A DNA stretch of 64,000 nt from an uncultured Lachnospiraceae bacterium (GTDB lineage Bacteria; Bacillota; Clostridia; Lachnospirales; Lachnospiraceae). Where the stretch lies: the NCBI GenBank assembly GCA_910585825.1, contig CAJUEY010000002.1, forward strand, positions 62,001-126,000, read 5' to 3'. Below are positions 26,299-33,419 of the stretch, piece by piece (position 1 is the first letter of the stretch; each line of letters starts with the position of its first letter). Made by a program: the position numbers and the translations under genes. The notes beneath the pieces were generated by a model. It worked only from the letters and a program-made list of their open reading frames with translations. It had not been told where the DNA came from and searched no databases.

Positions 26299-26628
26299 AA
26301 ATATCCTCCTAATATTAATATTATTCAGCCGCATGCGGCTGCATGGTTAATATGGTTCTGTATGGGATACACAGATAATATCCTATTATCCTTCCATAAT
26401 TGCTGCGTATTTTCTATTCGTTTCGCAGCGATTATTCTTTATTTATTCATACCTCCTTCTTACTGGCTGTCTTATGAAATATCATTCAGTTAATGCCCTT
26501 GGAATATGCATATTTCGTTATGAACATTGCATGAAGGAATACACTCTGATATTTCCTGACCAGATCTTTTTTGTGTATAATTCCAAAAGCACTGTCTTTA
26601 TTCTAACATTTTTTATGTAAAATAGCCA
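26299..26628 (-). promoter_or_regulatory. Upstream region and long leader of the second GH2 gene
   Basis: A 16-nt perfect palindrome CAGCCGCATGCGGCTG lies at 26326-26341, just before the ribosome site. A GCTGCG/CGCAGC inverted pair lies near 26403-26430. The best promoter match is at 26600-26628 (minus-strand TGGCTA, 17 nt, TAGAAT), which shares the ATTTTAC-AAAA-ATG block with the first GH2 gene. This would give a leader of nearly 300 nt. No gene is seen in it. Confidence 0.45.
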
Positions 26629-26692
26629 TACTAAAACGCGAATTTTTATCGTTATTAGTAACTTTTCAGATTTCAGTCTCGTAGTTTGTGGG

Positions 26693-26998
26693 ATATATAA
26701 GAAACAATGTTTTAGGAAACTTTTGGCGGTTGTATTATCGGCTGCAATGTGTCTGCCAATGTTGCAGACAGAAACAGTGAAAGCAGATATAAGACAGTAA
26801 TCATTACCTTTTGTGATAGAACCAAGGGCGGAAAATTTACATTAGTTACCATTGGGGGAGAATATTGGCAGCTATGAGTCAGAAGGCAAAACTGTAACGA
26901 ATCGTTACCGGAAATCAGTAAAAATCAGTAAAAATTCCACTGAGCATTTGCAACATATAGAATTTAATGTTACAATAAATTTCTACTCGCTAAAATGA
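26693..26998 (+). pseudogene. Decayed gene for a secreted protein (signal peptide plus interrupted frame)
   Basis: One frame reads through FRKLLAVVLSAAMCLPML and TETVKAD, a signal peptide close to that of the second GH2 (FRKLLAATLAAALCIPAF). It is broken by TAA at 26798 and TAG at 26843, yet stays in the same frame to TGA at 26996. No usable ATG or ribosome site precedes it. The mature part is too short to assign; it looks like the start of a former cell-surface protein. Confidence 0.55.
26948..26976 (+). promoter_or_regulatory. Putative promoter of the yhbY-nadD-yqeK-rsfS cluster
   Basis: TTGCAA at 26948-26953, a 17-nt spacer and TACAAT at 26971-26976 lie about 55 nt before yhbY. It falls within the decayed reading frame upstream. 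Confidence 0.6.
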
Positions 26999-27030
26999 TA
27001 AAATTTGAATAAAAACAGAAAGGAATGTTT

Positions 27031-27324
27031 ATGTTAAACAGCAGACAGAGAGCATATCTGATGAGTATGGCAAGCCACATTACGCCGATTTTTCAGATTG
27101 GAAAGGCCAGTTTGACGCCGGAAATTGTTACAGCAGTGGATTTGGCGCTGGAGAAAAGAGAATTGATCAAGATATCGGTATTGAAGAATTGTTTTGATGA
27201 TCCCCGTGAAATTGCAGATATGATGGCAGAGAGGACAAAATCGCAGGTAGTGCATGTGATTGGCAAAAAAATAATACTTTTCCGGCCTTCCAAAAAGAAA
27301 CCGGTGATTGAACTGCCCCGATAA
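27031..27324 (+). CDS. yhbY: YhbY-family CRM-domain RNA-binding protein
   Basis: This 97-residue protein is a single CRM domain that binds pre-50S ribosomal RNA. The family start (LNSRQRAYLMSMA), the PIFQIGK strand and the GKKIILFRPS end are typical. ATG at 27031 is chosen: GAAAGGA ends 6 nt before it, whereas ATG at 27025 touches the site. It heads a cluster with nadD, yqeK and rsfS, as in many Firmicutes. It probably acts in ribosome assembly. Confidence 0.92.
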   Translation: MLNSRQRAYLMSMASHITPIFQIGKASLTPEIVTAVDLALEKRELIKISVLKNCFDDPREIADMMAERTKSQVVHVIGKKIILFRPSKKKPVIELPR

Positions 27325-27381
27325 GAATAAGTGCTTTGCAGGGACAAGGTTTTGCAATTTTCATAAAGGAGCAGTCAGGGC

Positions 27382-27999
27382 ATGAATGCATTACAGTCAA
27401 AAAAATTAGGTATTTTGGGAGGAACCTTTGATCCGATTCACTATGGGCATCTGCTGATTGCGCAAAGTGCATTGGAAGAATTTGATCTGGATCAGATTCT
27501 TTTTGTACCGACTGGGAAATCTCCTCATAAATCATCCGCGCAGGTTACAGATTCAAGAATCCGTTGTGAAATGGTTGAGCTTGCAATTAAAGATAATTCC
27601 CGATTTGCACTTTCTTATATAGAGGCAGAAAGCAGTCAGGTGAATTACACCTATCGGACGCTTCAGAAGATTCATAGAGAAAAAGAGAATTTCCATTTGT
27701 ATTTTATTATGGGAGAGGATTCGCTGGATGATTTTCCGGAATGGAAGAACCCGGGGGAAATCTGCAGACAGGCATCTTTATTGGTGGCGGTGAGAAATGA
27801 AACAGGCAGTGAAATCCAATCTAAAATAGCACAGATGAACCGTTTTTTTTCTGCAGATATGCATATGCTGCATGCGCCTAATTTTTCCGTATCTTCCAGA
27901 GAAATCAGAGAATGGATTAAAATCGGAAAAAGCATTCGTTATATGCTGCCGGAACAGGTAGAAACTTTCATCAGGCGGAATTCTTTATATACAAAATAG
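27382..27999 (+). CDS. nadD: Nicotinate-nucleotide adenylyltransferase
   Basis: This 205-residue enzyme adenylates nicotinate mononucleotide in NAD synthesis. The nucleotidyltransferase motif GGTFDPIHYGHL (about 11-22) and the C-terminal SSREIREWIKIGKSIRYMLP (ISSTxxR-like) are clear. AAAGGAG precedes the ATG by about 10 nt. It lies 9 nt before yqeK. Confidence 0.95.
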   Translation: MNALQSKKLGILGGTFDPIHYGHLLIAQSALEEFDLDQILFVPTGKSPHKSSAQVTDSRIRCEMVELAIKDNSRFALSYIEAESSQVNYTYRTLQKIHREKENFHLYFIMGEDSLDDFPEWKNPGEICRQASLLVAVRNETGSEIQSKIAQMNRFFSADMHMLHAPNFSVSSREIREWIKIGKSIRYMLPEQVETFIRRNSLYTK

Positions 28000-28008
28000 G
28001 AGGTATTT

Positions 28009-28578
28009 ATGACAGAAACGTTAAAAGATATTTCCAAAAAACTGAAGAAGGAGCTGGATAAAGCCCGTTATCAGCATACGCTGGGGGTTATGTATACGGC
28101 TTCCTGTCTGGCAATGCGGTATGAATATGATATGCAGAAGGCCATGTTGGCGGGATTGCTGCATGATTGTGCAAAATGCATTCCGGGGGAGAAGCAAATT
28201 CATCTCTGTAAGAAGAATCATATTGATATCCGAAAGGTAGAAGAAGAAAATCCATTTTTGCTGCATGCAAAACTGGGAGCATTTTTTGCAGAAACGAAAT
28301 ATGGGGTTAAAGACAAAAATGTTCTTCATGCGATTCAGGTACATACCACAGGGGAGCCTGGAATGAATCTTTTGGATAAAATTATTTTTGTTTCTGATTA
28401 CATAGAGCCAAATCGGGATAAGGCGCCGAATCTGCCGCAGATACGGGCGCTTGCATTTGAAAATATAGATCAGGCGGTGGTCAGAATTTTACATGATACC
28501 ATACATTTTCTGAATCAGAAACGAGGATCTATTGACCATAAGACGCATGATACATATGAATATTATAAAAACAGCTAA
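28009..28578 (+). CDS. yqeK: YqeK-type HD-domain hydrolase (symmetrical Ap4A hydrolase family)
   Basis: This 189-residue protein has an HD metal-binding site: the first histidine in RYQHTLGVM, then AGLLHDCAKC with the HD pair (about 52-53), and the later IQVHTTGEPG and IIFVSDYIEPNR motifs. The family cleaves diadenosine tetraphosphate to two ADP. It is placed between nadD and rsfS, a widely conserved order. The AGGAGG site is strong. Confidence 0.92.
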   Translation: MTETLKDISKKLKKELDKARYQHTLGVMYTASCLAMRYEYDMQKAMLAGLLHDCAKCIPGEKQIHLCKKNHIDIRKVEEENPFLLHAKLGAFFAETKYGVKDKNVLHAIQVHTTGEPGMNLLDKIIFVSDYIEPNRDKAPNLPQIRALAFENIDQAVVRILHDTIHFLNQKRGSIDHKTHDTYEYYKNS

Positions 28579-28590
28579 GGAGAATAAATT

Positions 28591-28938
28591 ATGGAAGCAA
28601 GAGAAGCAGCAAAAATTGCATGCATGGCATTGGAGGACAAGAAAGCAAAAGATGTGAAAGCAATCGACATCAGAGATATTTCTGTGATTGCGGATTATTT
28701 TGTGCTGGCAGACGGCGAAAATCAGAATCAACTGCAGGCGATGCAGGATGCAGTTGATGAGGCGCTGACAAAAGCAGGAATGTGTGCAAAACAGATTGAA
28801 GGCAACCGAAATTCTACATGGATACTTATGGATTATGGAGATATTATTGTTCATATTTTTTCAAAAGAAGATCGGTTGTTTTATGATTTGGAACGTATCT
28901 GGACAGACGGCGTCATGATAGATCCAAAGGATTTATAA
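28591..28938 (+). CDS. rsfS: Ribosome silencing factor RsfS
   Basis: This 115-residue protein binds ribosomal protein L14 and blocks subunit joining when nutrients are low. The blocks DIRDISVIADYFVLADGEN and WILMDYGDIIVHIF and the ending RLFYDLERIW are diagnostic. It has an AAGGAGA site and a terminator downstream. It is the last gene of the cluster. Confidence 0.95.
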   Translation: MEAREAAKIACMALEDKKAKDVKAIDIRDISVIADYFVLADGENQNQLQAMQDAVDEALTKAGMCAKQIEGNRNSTWILMDYGDIIVHIFSKEDRLFYDLERIWTDGVMIDPKDL

Positions 28939-28954
28939 GATACGGCTTTTTTAT

Positions 28955-29018
28955 ATGCTCCCTTTTAAGAAGACAAGGAAAAGAATTTGAACTTGCTGCT
29001 TAGAAGGGAGCATTTTTA
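28955..29018 (+). terminator. Terminator after rsfS
   Basis: ATGCTCCCTTT at 28955-28965 pairs with GAAGGGAGCAT at 29003-29013, followed by a T-run. The loop is long (about 37 nt) with partial inner pairing. Confidence 0.75.
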
Positions 29019-29090
29019 TGTTTAAAATGAAACCGGAAGAAACTGTAATTGAAACATGCAATTGTTTCTGCAAATCATCATAGAAAAATT

Positions 29091-29708
29091 CTAGTTGAAG
29101 AAACGGAATACGCCGAATACAATCCCAAGAACGGATACATCGTCTACGATGATCGGGTCCATGTGGTCATTCTCAGGCTGAAGTCTGTAATAGCCGTTTT
29201 CTTTGTAAAATGTCTTGACAGTAGCAGAATCATCTACCAGTGCAACTACCATATCTCCATTAGCGGCAGTGGTCTGCTGTCTGACAAGAATATTGTCTCC
29301 GTCGAAAATGCCGGCATTGATCATGCTGTCTCCCTTGACATGGAGCATGAATACGTCCTGATTCGGCATGAATTCCGCCGGAATCGGAAAATAATTCTCG
29401 ATATTTTCTGTAGCCAGAATCGGCATGCCGGCAGCGACATTTCCTAAAACCGGAACATTCACCATTTCACGTCGTGTTAAATTAAATGTGTCATCTAATA
29501 TCTCAATGGCTCTTGGCTTAGTGGGATCTTTACGGATATATCCATTCTTCTCAAGGGTCTCTAAATGAGCATGAACAGATGAAGTAGATTTCAAATGAAC
29601 GGCTTCACAGATTTCACGGACAGCGGGAGGATAGCCTTTTTTTAAAATTTGTTCTTTGATGTATTTCAGAATTTCTTCCTGCTTTGCAGTGATTTTCCCA
29701 TATGACAT
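29091..29708 (-). CDS. lexA: LexA SOS repressor
   Basis: This 205-residue repressor has an N-terminal winged helix (about 1-65), a cleavage site at A93-G94 (NVAAGMP), and the Ser-Lys dyad S128 (GDSMINAG) and K165 (SATVKTF). RecA-stimulated self-cleavage relieves repression of DNA-damage genes. The ATG follows AGGAGG. The divergent region to the YneA-like gene carries three LexA-box matches, so it likely represses both itself and that gene. Confidence 0.97.
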   Translation of the reverse strand: MSYGKITAKQEEILKYIKEQILKKGYPPAVREICEAVHLKSTSSVHAHLETLEKNGYIRKDPTKPRAIEILDDTFNLTRREMVNVPVLGNVAAGMPILATENIENYFPIPAEFMPNQDVFMLHVKGDSMINAGIFDGDNILVRQQTTAANGDMVVALVDDSATVKTFYKENGYYRLQPENDHMDPIIVDDVSVLGIVFGVFRFFN

Positions 29709-29747
29709 AAGTAGAACCTCCTGTACTTAAATTTATTATTTGATAAC

Positions 29748-29776
29748 ATCATAACACATTTATCAGGAAAAAGCAA
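29748..29776 (-). promoter_or_regulatory. Putative lexA promoter
   Basis: On the minus strand TTGCTT, a 17-nt spacer and TATGAT lie about 40 nt before the lexA start. A LexA-box match sits just upstream of the -35. Confidence 0.6.
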
Positions 29777-29786
29777 ACAAATATTC

Positions 29787-29857
29787 CGAAAATTTGTTCG
29801 GAAAAGGTATTGACAAACGTTCGTTCTAAGAATATAATAATGTCAAACAAATGTTCC
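29787..29857. promoter_or_regulatory. Three candidate LexA boxes between lexA and the YneA-like gene
   Basis: Compared with the Bacillus consensus CGAACRNRYGTTYG: site 1 at 29787-29800 (CGAAAATTTGTTCG; 13 of 14 on the minus strand), site 2 at 29814-29827 (minus strand AGAACGAACGTTTG, 13 of 14), site 3 at 29844-29857 (CAAACAAATGTTCC, 12 of 14). Site 2 starts inside the -35 region of the plus-strand promoter. Confidence 0.75.
29810..29838 (+). promoter_or_regulatory. Consensus promoter of the YneA-like gene
   Basis: TTGACA at 29810-29815, exactly 17 nt, then TATAAT at 29833-29838. A LexA-box match overlaps the spacer and another lies just downstream. This predicts tight repression and strong induction. 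Confidence 0.85.
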
Positions 29858-29888
29858 GAACTTGTATTTGGAGAAAAGGAGGAAGGCT

Positions 29889-30239
29889 ATGTTCAGAAGG
29901 ATGTATGGGGGATTATCAGAGAAATTGCCGAGACAGGCGATTGTGGCTGCAGCGTTGGTTTTTGCGGTTGTTATCATAGCAGGAGGAAGTATATCAGGAT
30001 TTGCAAGAGGAAGAAAGGAAGAAGATGTTTCCTATAAATATTATACCAGCATCAGAGTGGAGAAGGGAGATACTCTTTGGAGTATTGCCCTTGACCATAT
30101 GACGCCGGAGTATAAACATATTGAAGAATATATCAGGGAAGTGCGCAGTTTGAATCATTTATATGGAGATGATATTCATGCAGGGGCATATCTGACGCTG
30201 CCTAAGTATCGTTCTTATACAACGGTACAGAACTGGTAG
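29889..30239 (+). CDS. YneA-like SOS cell-division inhibitor candidate (membrane-anchored LysM protein)
   Basis: This 116-residue protein has a short basic N-terminus, one membrane segment (about 16-36) and a LysM domain (about 55-105, VEKGDTLWSIA ... LYGDDIHAGAYLTLP). This matches the architecture and position of B. subtilis YneA, an SOS-induced division suppressor encoded divergently from lexA. The promoter is consensus and covered by LexA boxes. The start at 29889 follows AGGAGG by 6 nt; the longer frame to 29862 lacks a ribosome site. The role is inferred from architecture and context, not from close sequence identity. Confidence 0.8.
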   Translation: MFRRMYGGLSEKLPRQAIVAAALVFAVVIIAGGSISGFARGRKEEDVSYKYYTSIRVEKGDTLWSIALDHMTPEYKHIEEYIREVRSLNHLYGDDIHAGAYLTLPKYRSYTTVQNW

Positions 30240-30382
30240 TTACCGTTCACGCCCATGTTGTTCACAGTAACGAATCCGGCCTATTTAAAGCTGCCTTACG
30301 GCAAGAGGCCGGATTCCGGCCCCAGTACTGTACTGGCCTGTGACCGTGCAGCGCAGTGCACGGTCCAGGAGTGAACAATAAC
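30239..30382. repeat. Triple-hairpin element with imperfect terminal inverted repeats
   Basis: A 144-nt GC-richer block runs from GTTACCGTTCACGCC to GGAGTGAACAATAAC, whose ends are inverted copies (12 of 15 match). Inside are three hairpins: GAATCCGGCCT/AGGCCGGATTC (11 bp, 30272-30316, enclosing TGCC-TTAC-GGCA), CCAGTAC/GTACTGG (30322-30336) and GACCGTGCA/TGCACGGTC (30342-30365). No protein frame is seen. It abuts the stop of the YneA-like gene. Only one copy is in the window. Confidence 0.7.
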
Positions 30383-30422
30383 CAGAACTTTGCATTTTCA
30401 AACACGTTCCAGGTGGGAACCC

Positions 30423-30451
30423 TTGTCAATTCGCGCAAAAAGACGTATACT
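30423..30451 (+). promoter_or_regulatory. Putative promoter of the yjfB-type gene
   Basis: TTGTCA at 30423-30428, a 17-nt spacer and TATACT at 30446-30451 lie about 60 nt before the ATG. Confidence 0.65.
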
Positions 30452-30510
30452 TAAATAGTCCAAAACAGCGGCATAAAGATGCTGCGGCAGTATAACAGGA
30501 GGTATGGTAT

Positions 30511-30702
30511 ATGGATATTCCTGGATTATCAATGGCGTTGGCGCAGACAAAGGTTCAGAGTGATTTCAGTGTAGCAATGCTGAGCAAAGCAATGGATCTT
30601 GGCGAGACGCTGGGAACCGGCATGGTAGAGATGCTGGATGCAGCTGCAATGGAAAATTCTCTGACACCGCATATCGGTGGCAACATCGATATCAGAGTGT
30701 AG
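30511..30702 (+). CDS. YjfB-family small protein (putative motility protein family)
   Basis: This 63-residue protein starts MDIPGLSMALAQTKVQ and continues with an amphipathic helical pattern (VAMLSKAMDLGE), which fits the YjfB family (named putative motility protein). Its function is not established. An AGGAGG site precedes the ATG, and a promoter and terminator flank it, so it is monocistronic. No flagellar or chemotaxis genes are in the window. Inverted-repeat elements lie on both sides. Confidence 0.75.
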   Translation: MDIPGLSMALAQTKVQSDFSVAMLSKAMDLGETLGTGMVEMLDAAAMENSLTPHIGGNIDIRV

Positions 30703-30708
30703 GAGATT

Positions 30709-30763
30709 AGAGCGTGTTTGAACATTCATTCCGCTTGGAAAAAGTTATTTTCAAATACGCTCT
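30709..30763. repeat. 55-nt inverted repeat element
   Basis: AGAGCGTGTTTGAA at 30709-30722 pairs with TTCAAATACGCTCT at 30750-30763 (13 of 14, one G-T). The inner part contains a small TTCC/GGAA pairing. It lies directly after the yjfB-type stop. It may be a dispersed palindromic repeat. Confidence 0.5.
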
Positions 30764-30769
30764 GGCAGC

Positions 30770-30810
30770 AAAATTGCGGATAGAAGAGATATGTCTATCC
30801 GCAATTTTTA
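30770..30810 (+). terminator. Terminator after the yjfB-type gene
   Basis: AAAATTGCGGATAGA at 30770-30784 pairs perfectly with TCTATCCGCAATTTT at 30794-30808 (15 bp, 9-nt loop), with a short T-run. Confidence 0.85.
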
Positions 30811-30848
30811 GAAGTGGGATAAATTTAGAGGGAAGAGGATGAGAGAAA

Positions 30849-31373
30849 ATGCAAAAGACGGCTTATTATAGATTAGAAAATGAAACGCAAAGAGAATTCT
30901 CTGCCGGGATAAAAGAAATCTGTCAGGAGGGATTGGTGTTGGAGATAGGATACTTAAAGGAATATGTGATCTATCTGAATTGCTGTAGGAATGGAGCATT
31001 ATCAGAGGAGCAGGAGAGGTCCGATGTATCAGATCTTGTATATGATCAGGTATTGGAATATCTGAATGGAAAAAGACGGATATTTGATTTCCCTTATCAG
31101 ATGATTGGAAGCGAATTTCAAAAAAGAGTCTGGCAAAAACTCTGCGAGATTCCTTATGGAGAGACGAGAACCTACAAGGAGATAGCAGAAGCTTTGGGTA
31201 AGCCTTCTGCCGGCAGGGCAGTAGGAATGGCCTGCAGTAAGAATCCCATTTGGATTGCCGTGCCCTGCCATAGAGTGATCGGTGCAGACGGCAGTCTGAC
31301 CGGATATGCCGGAGGAATTGATATGAAAAGGGCATTGCTTCAACTGGAGCAGGAGACGGCTGCTTATAAATAG
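30849..31373 (+). CDS. ogt: Methylated-DNA--protein-cysteine methyltransferase
   Basis: This 174-residue suicide repair protein removes methyl groups from O6-methylguanine. The active-site motif IAVPCHRVIG places the acceptor at C140; the HTH-like recognition part FQKRVWQKLCEIPYGETRTY is present. It has the N-terminal domain of Ogt-type proteins. Its 3' end overlaps the convergent DUF4422 gene by 10 nt. The position near lexA fits a DNA-damage theme, but no LexA box was seen before it. Confidence 0.93.
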   Translation: MQKTAYYRLENETQREFSAGIKEICQEGLVLEIGYLKEYVIYLNCCRNGALSEEQERSDVSDLVYDQVLEYLNGKRRIFDFPYQMIGSEFQKRVWQKLCEIPYGETRTYKEIAEALGKPSAGRAVGMACSKNPIWIAVPCHRVIGADGSLTGYAGGIDMKRALLQLEQETAAYK

Positions 31374-32473
31374 GCGCATATTTGTTCAGTTGCCTGCTTT
31401 TGTTTTTCAGTGTCTTTGCAGAACATTTTGACAGAGATGTCTATAGCAGCGGGAGTGATATGTTTGCTTTGTTTCAGAAAGGAAATGTCATCTTTCGTAT
31501 ATGTATCTGAAAGAAAGCGGCATATGACAGTGTTGAGGGAATGAAAGTGCCTGATCAGACTGTTATAATCCCGGAGATTGTCTAATATACACTGATGATA
31601 TAATTCATCTTCAAAGCTGCTGGTTGAAATGATCTGCATGCAGAGGCGGAGCTCTCCGGTGATATCGGAGGCTTCCATAAGTACATCCGGCCGTTTTTGA
31701 TAACATTCTAAGAAGAAAGTTCCAGCTGATGTATAATCTCTTTTTTCAAAAAAGCCGGCCAGTTGTTTCTTTAATTTATTTGTCTCGTATTTTTCTCCGA
31801 TCATACCTACTTTGCATTCACAGACATGCAGTTTGTGATAGCAGATCCAGACAGTCTGCAGAAATTCCGATAAAAATCCAAACAGACGCTTTTCATAATC
31901 GTTATATCCGGTGAAATCTGTGTGTTTTTGTACTTCAAAGAGAATATCAAACAGCCAGGCGCAGTATCGGTCGTATTCTTTTTTGGAAGTGATCAGAATA
32001 TTTCCGAAATAAGTATGGGGGCCATGTACTAAAGTATCAAAAGTATCCGTGTATTCCGGATATTTTTCTTTTAGGACTTTGCCTGTCAGGATCAGATCTT
32101 TTCTATGATGATTTTCGCCGAAACCCTGATAATAAGAGCAGGTTAATGTCAGTAATTTTGTTGTGATCATATCATATTCTCTGAAAAGTTTTTCCAGCTG
32201 GAATTCGGTAAAAAGAGAACCTTCTTCATTGATCAGATATCGTCTGTAGTGACAGATGCCGATATAATCAGATGAGTGATAGTTTTTCCAGAGCCAGTAC
32301 ATGCCGGTCAATTCACAAAAATAAGGATTATCCGATGAAATGGAATCTCCTGTATCATCTCCTAGAAAACCAAGATCCGGGGCATTGGCGCGTCCTACCT
32401 GAAGGGGAACGTAGATGGGATCGGCTGGAGGGGTAAACGGTTTGTGCGTCATGATGAATAGTTTGATTGACAT
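31364..32473 (-). CDS. DUF4422-domain protein, probable surface-polysaccharide glycosyltransferase
   Basis: This 369-residue protein opens with KLFIMTHKPF and carries YWLWKNYHSSDYIGICHYRR, the hallmark block of DUF4422, found in capsule and exopolysaccharide loci. The domain covers about residues 1-245. The C-terminal 120 residues are helical and unassigned. The start at 32473 follows AAGGAT; a longer frame lacks a ribosome site. It stands alone, away from other polysaccharide genes, apart from the glycosyltransferase at 43626. Confidence 0.8.
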   Translation of the reverse strand: MSIKLFIMTHKPFTPPADPIYVPLQVGRANAPDLGFLGDDTGDSISSDNPYFCELTGMYWLWKNYHSSDYIGICHYRRYLINEEGSLFTEFQLEKLFREYDMITTKLLTLTCSYYQGFGENHHRKDLILTGKVLKEKYPEYTDTFDTLVHGPHTYFGNILITSKKEYDRYCAWLFDILFEVQKHTDFTGYNDYEKRLFGFLSEFLQTVWICYHKLHVCECKVGMIGEKYETNKLKKQLAGFFEKRDYTSAGTFFLECYQKRPDVLMEASDITGELRLCMQIISTSSFEDELYHQCILDNLRDYNSLIRHFHSLNTVICRFLSDTYTKDDISFLKQSKHITPAAIDISVKMFCKDTEKQKQATEQICAYL

Positions 32474-32541
32474 GGTATATCCTTTCTTCTGTCTGTAGAG
32501 TTTCTCAGGTCCGCAAGGCAGGATTTGATTTATATGATTTA

Positions 32542-32570
32542 GATATAACATATTCCGGAGCGGGATTCAA
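32542..32570 (-). promoter_or_regulatory. Putative promoter of the DUF4422 gene
   Basis: On the minus strand TTGAAT, a 17-nt spacer and TATATC lie about 70 nt before the start. The rest of the 259-nt divergent region (32474-32732) shows no gene; a plus-strand promoter for the response regulator is not clear. Confidence 0.5.
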
Positions 32571-32732
32571 CATTTTCTCTTAAATAAAACGTTCCTGTGG
32601 AATTTTAGCGGCTATTTACGGATGGAAATACAAACTGCCTGCTTTGTAAGAAGGGATTCAGAAGGAGGGAAAGATTTTGCAAGTTGCTGGTCATAGAGCA
32701 TACGGTTGTGAGAAAAAGACGGAGGTTTGAAC

Positions 32733-33419
32733 ATGAAACATATTTTTGTAGTGGAAGATGACAAAGCATTGTGCAATGGCATCTGCATGGCTTTAAAATC
32801 AGAAGAGCTTGTATTTCTGCCCTGTGAGACAATTGCAGAGGCGAAAAGAAAATTAGCGGAACATGCTTGTGAACTTATGATTTTGGATATTAATCTTCCG
32901 GATGGAAACGGGCTGGACTTTTTAGCAGAAGTCCGGAAAGAGTCTGCATTTCCGGTGATATTGCTGACGGCCAATGATATGGAGACAGATATTGTGGCAG
33001 GATTGGAATCCGGTGCAGATGATTATGTGACCAAACCCTTCAGTCTTGCAGTATTGAGGGCTAGAGTCAATGCAAGACTGCGTCAGCAGAAAAGCGAGCA
33101 GGAAAAAGTGATTCGGATTGATCATTTTTCTTTTGATTTCCATCAAATGAAATTTTGGAAGGAAGATTTTGAACTGGAATTTAGCAAAACAGAACAGAAA
33201 CTTTTAAAGCTTTTGGTAAATAATCCGGGGATTACACTGGAACGCGGCGTGCTTTCAGACCGGATCTGGGGAAATGGTGCAGATTTTGTAGACGAAAATG
33301 CATTGTCTGTGGCGGTTAAGAGGCTGCGGGACAAGCTGGAAGAAAATCCGGCTAAGCCGAAGTATATTAAAACAGTTTACGGGATTGGCTATGTTTGGGC
33401 GGTGAAACAGGATGTATGA
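32733..33419 (+). CDS. OmpR-family response regulator
   Basis: This 228-residue regulator has a receiver domain (1-115) with phosphoacceptor D52 (ILDINLPDG) and a winged-helix DNA-binding domain (about 130-225, ending YIKTVYGIGYVW). It pairs with the kinase that starts 8 nt before its stop. The target is likely the ABC transporter downstream, by analogy with BceRS-BceAB-type modules. ATG at 32733 follows GGAGG by 7 nt; the TTG at 32727 is too close. Confidence 0.92.
   Translation: MKHIFVVEDDKALCNGICMALKSEELVFLPCETIAEAKRKLAEHACELMILDINLPDGNGLDFLAEVRKESAFPVILLTANDMETDIVAGLESGADDYVTKPFSLAVLRARVNARLRQQKSEQEKVIRIDHFSFDFHQMKFWKEDFELEFSKTEQKLLKLLVNNPGITLERGVLSDRIWGNGADFVDENALSVAVKRLRDKLEENPAKPKYIKTVYGIGYVWAVKQDV

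Noticed and set aside
26440..26455. A strong AAGGAGG followed by ATG on the minus strand in the GH2 leader
   Set aside because: The ATG is 1 nt from the site and the frame stops after three codons, so it is unlikely to be translated.
29049..29447. A 132-codon plus-strand frame opposite lexA
   Set aside because: It mirrors the LexA catalytic domain and has no ribosome site.
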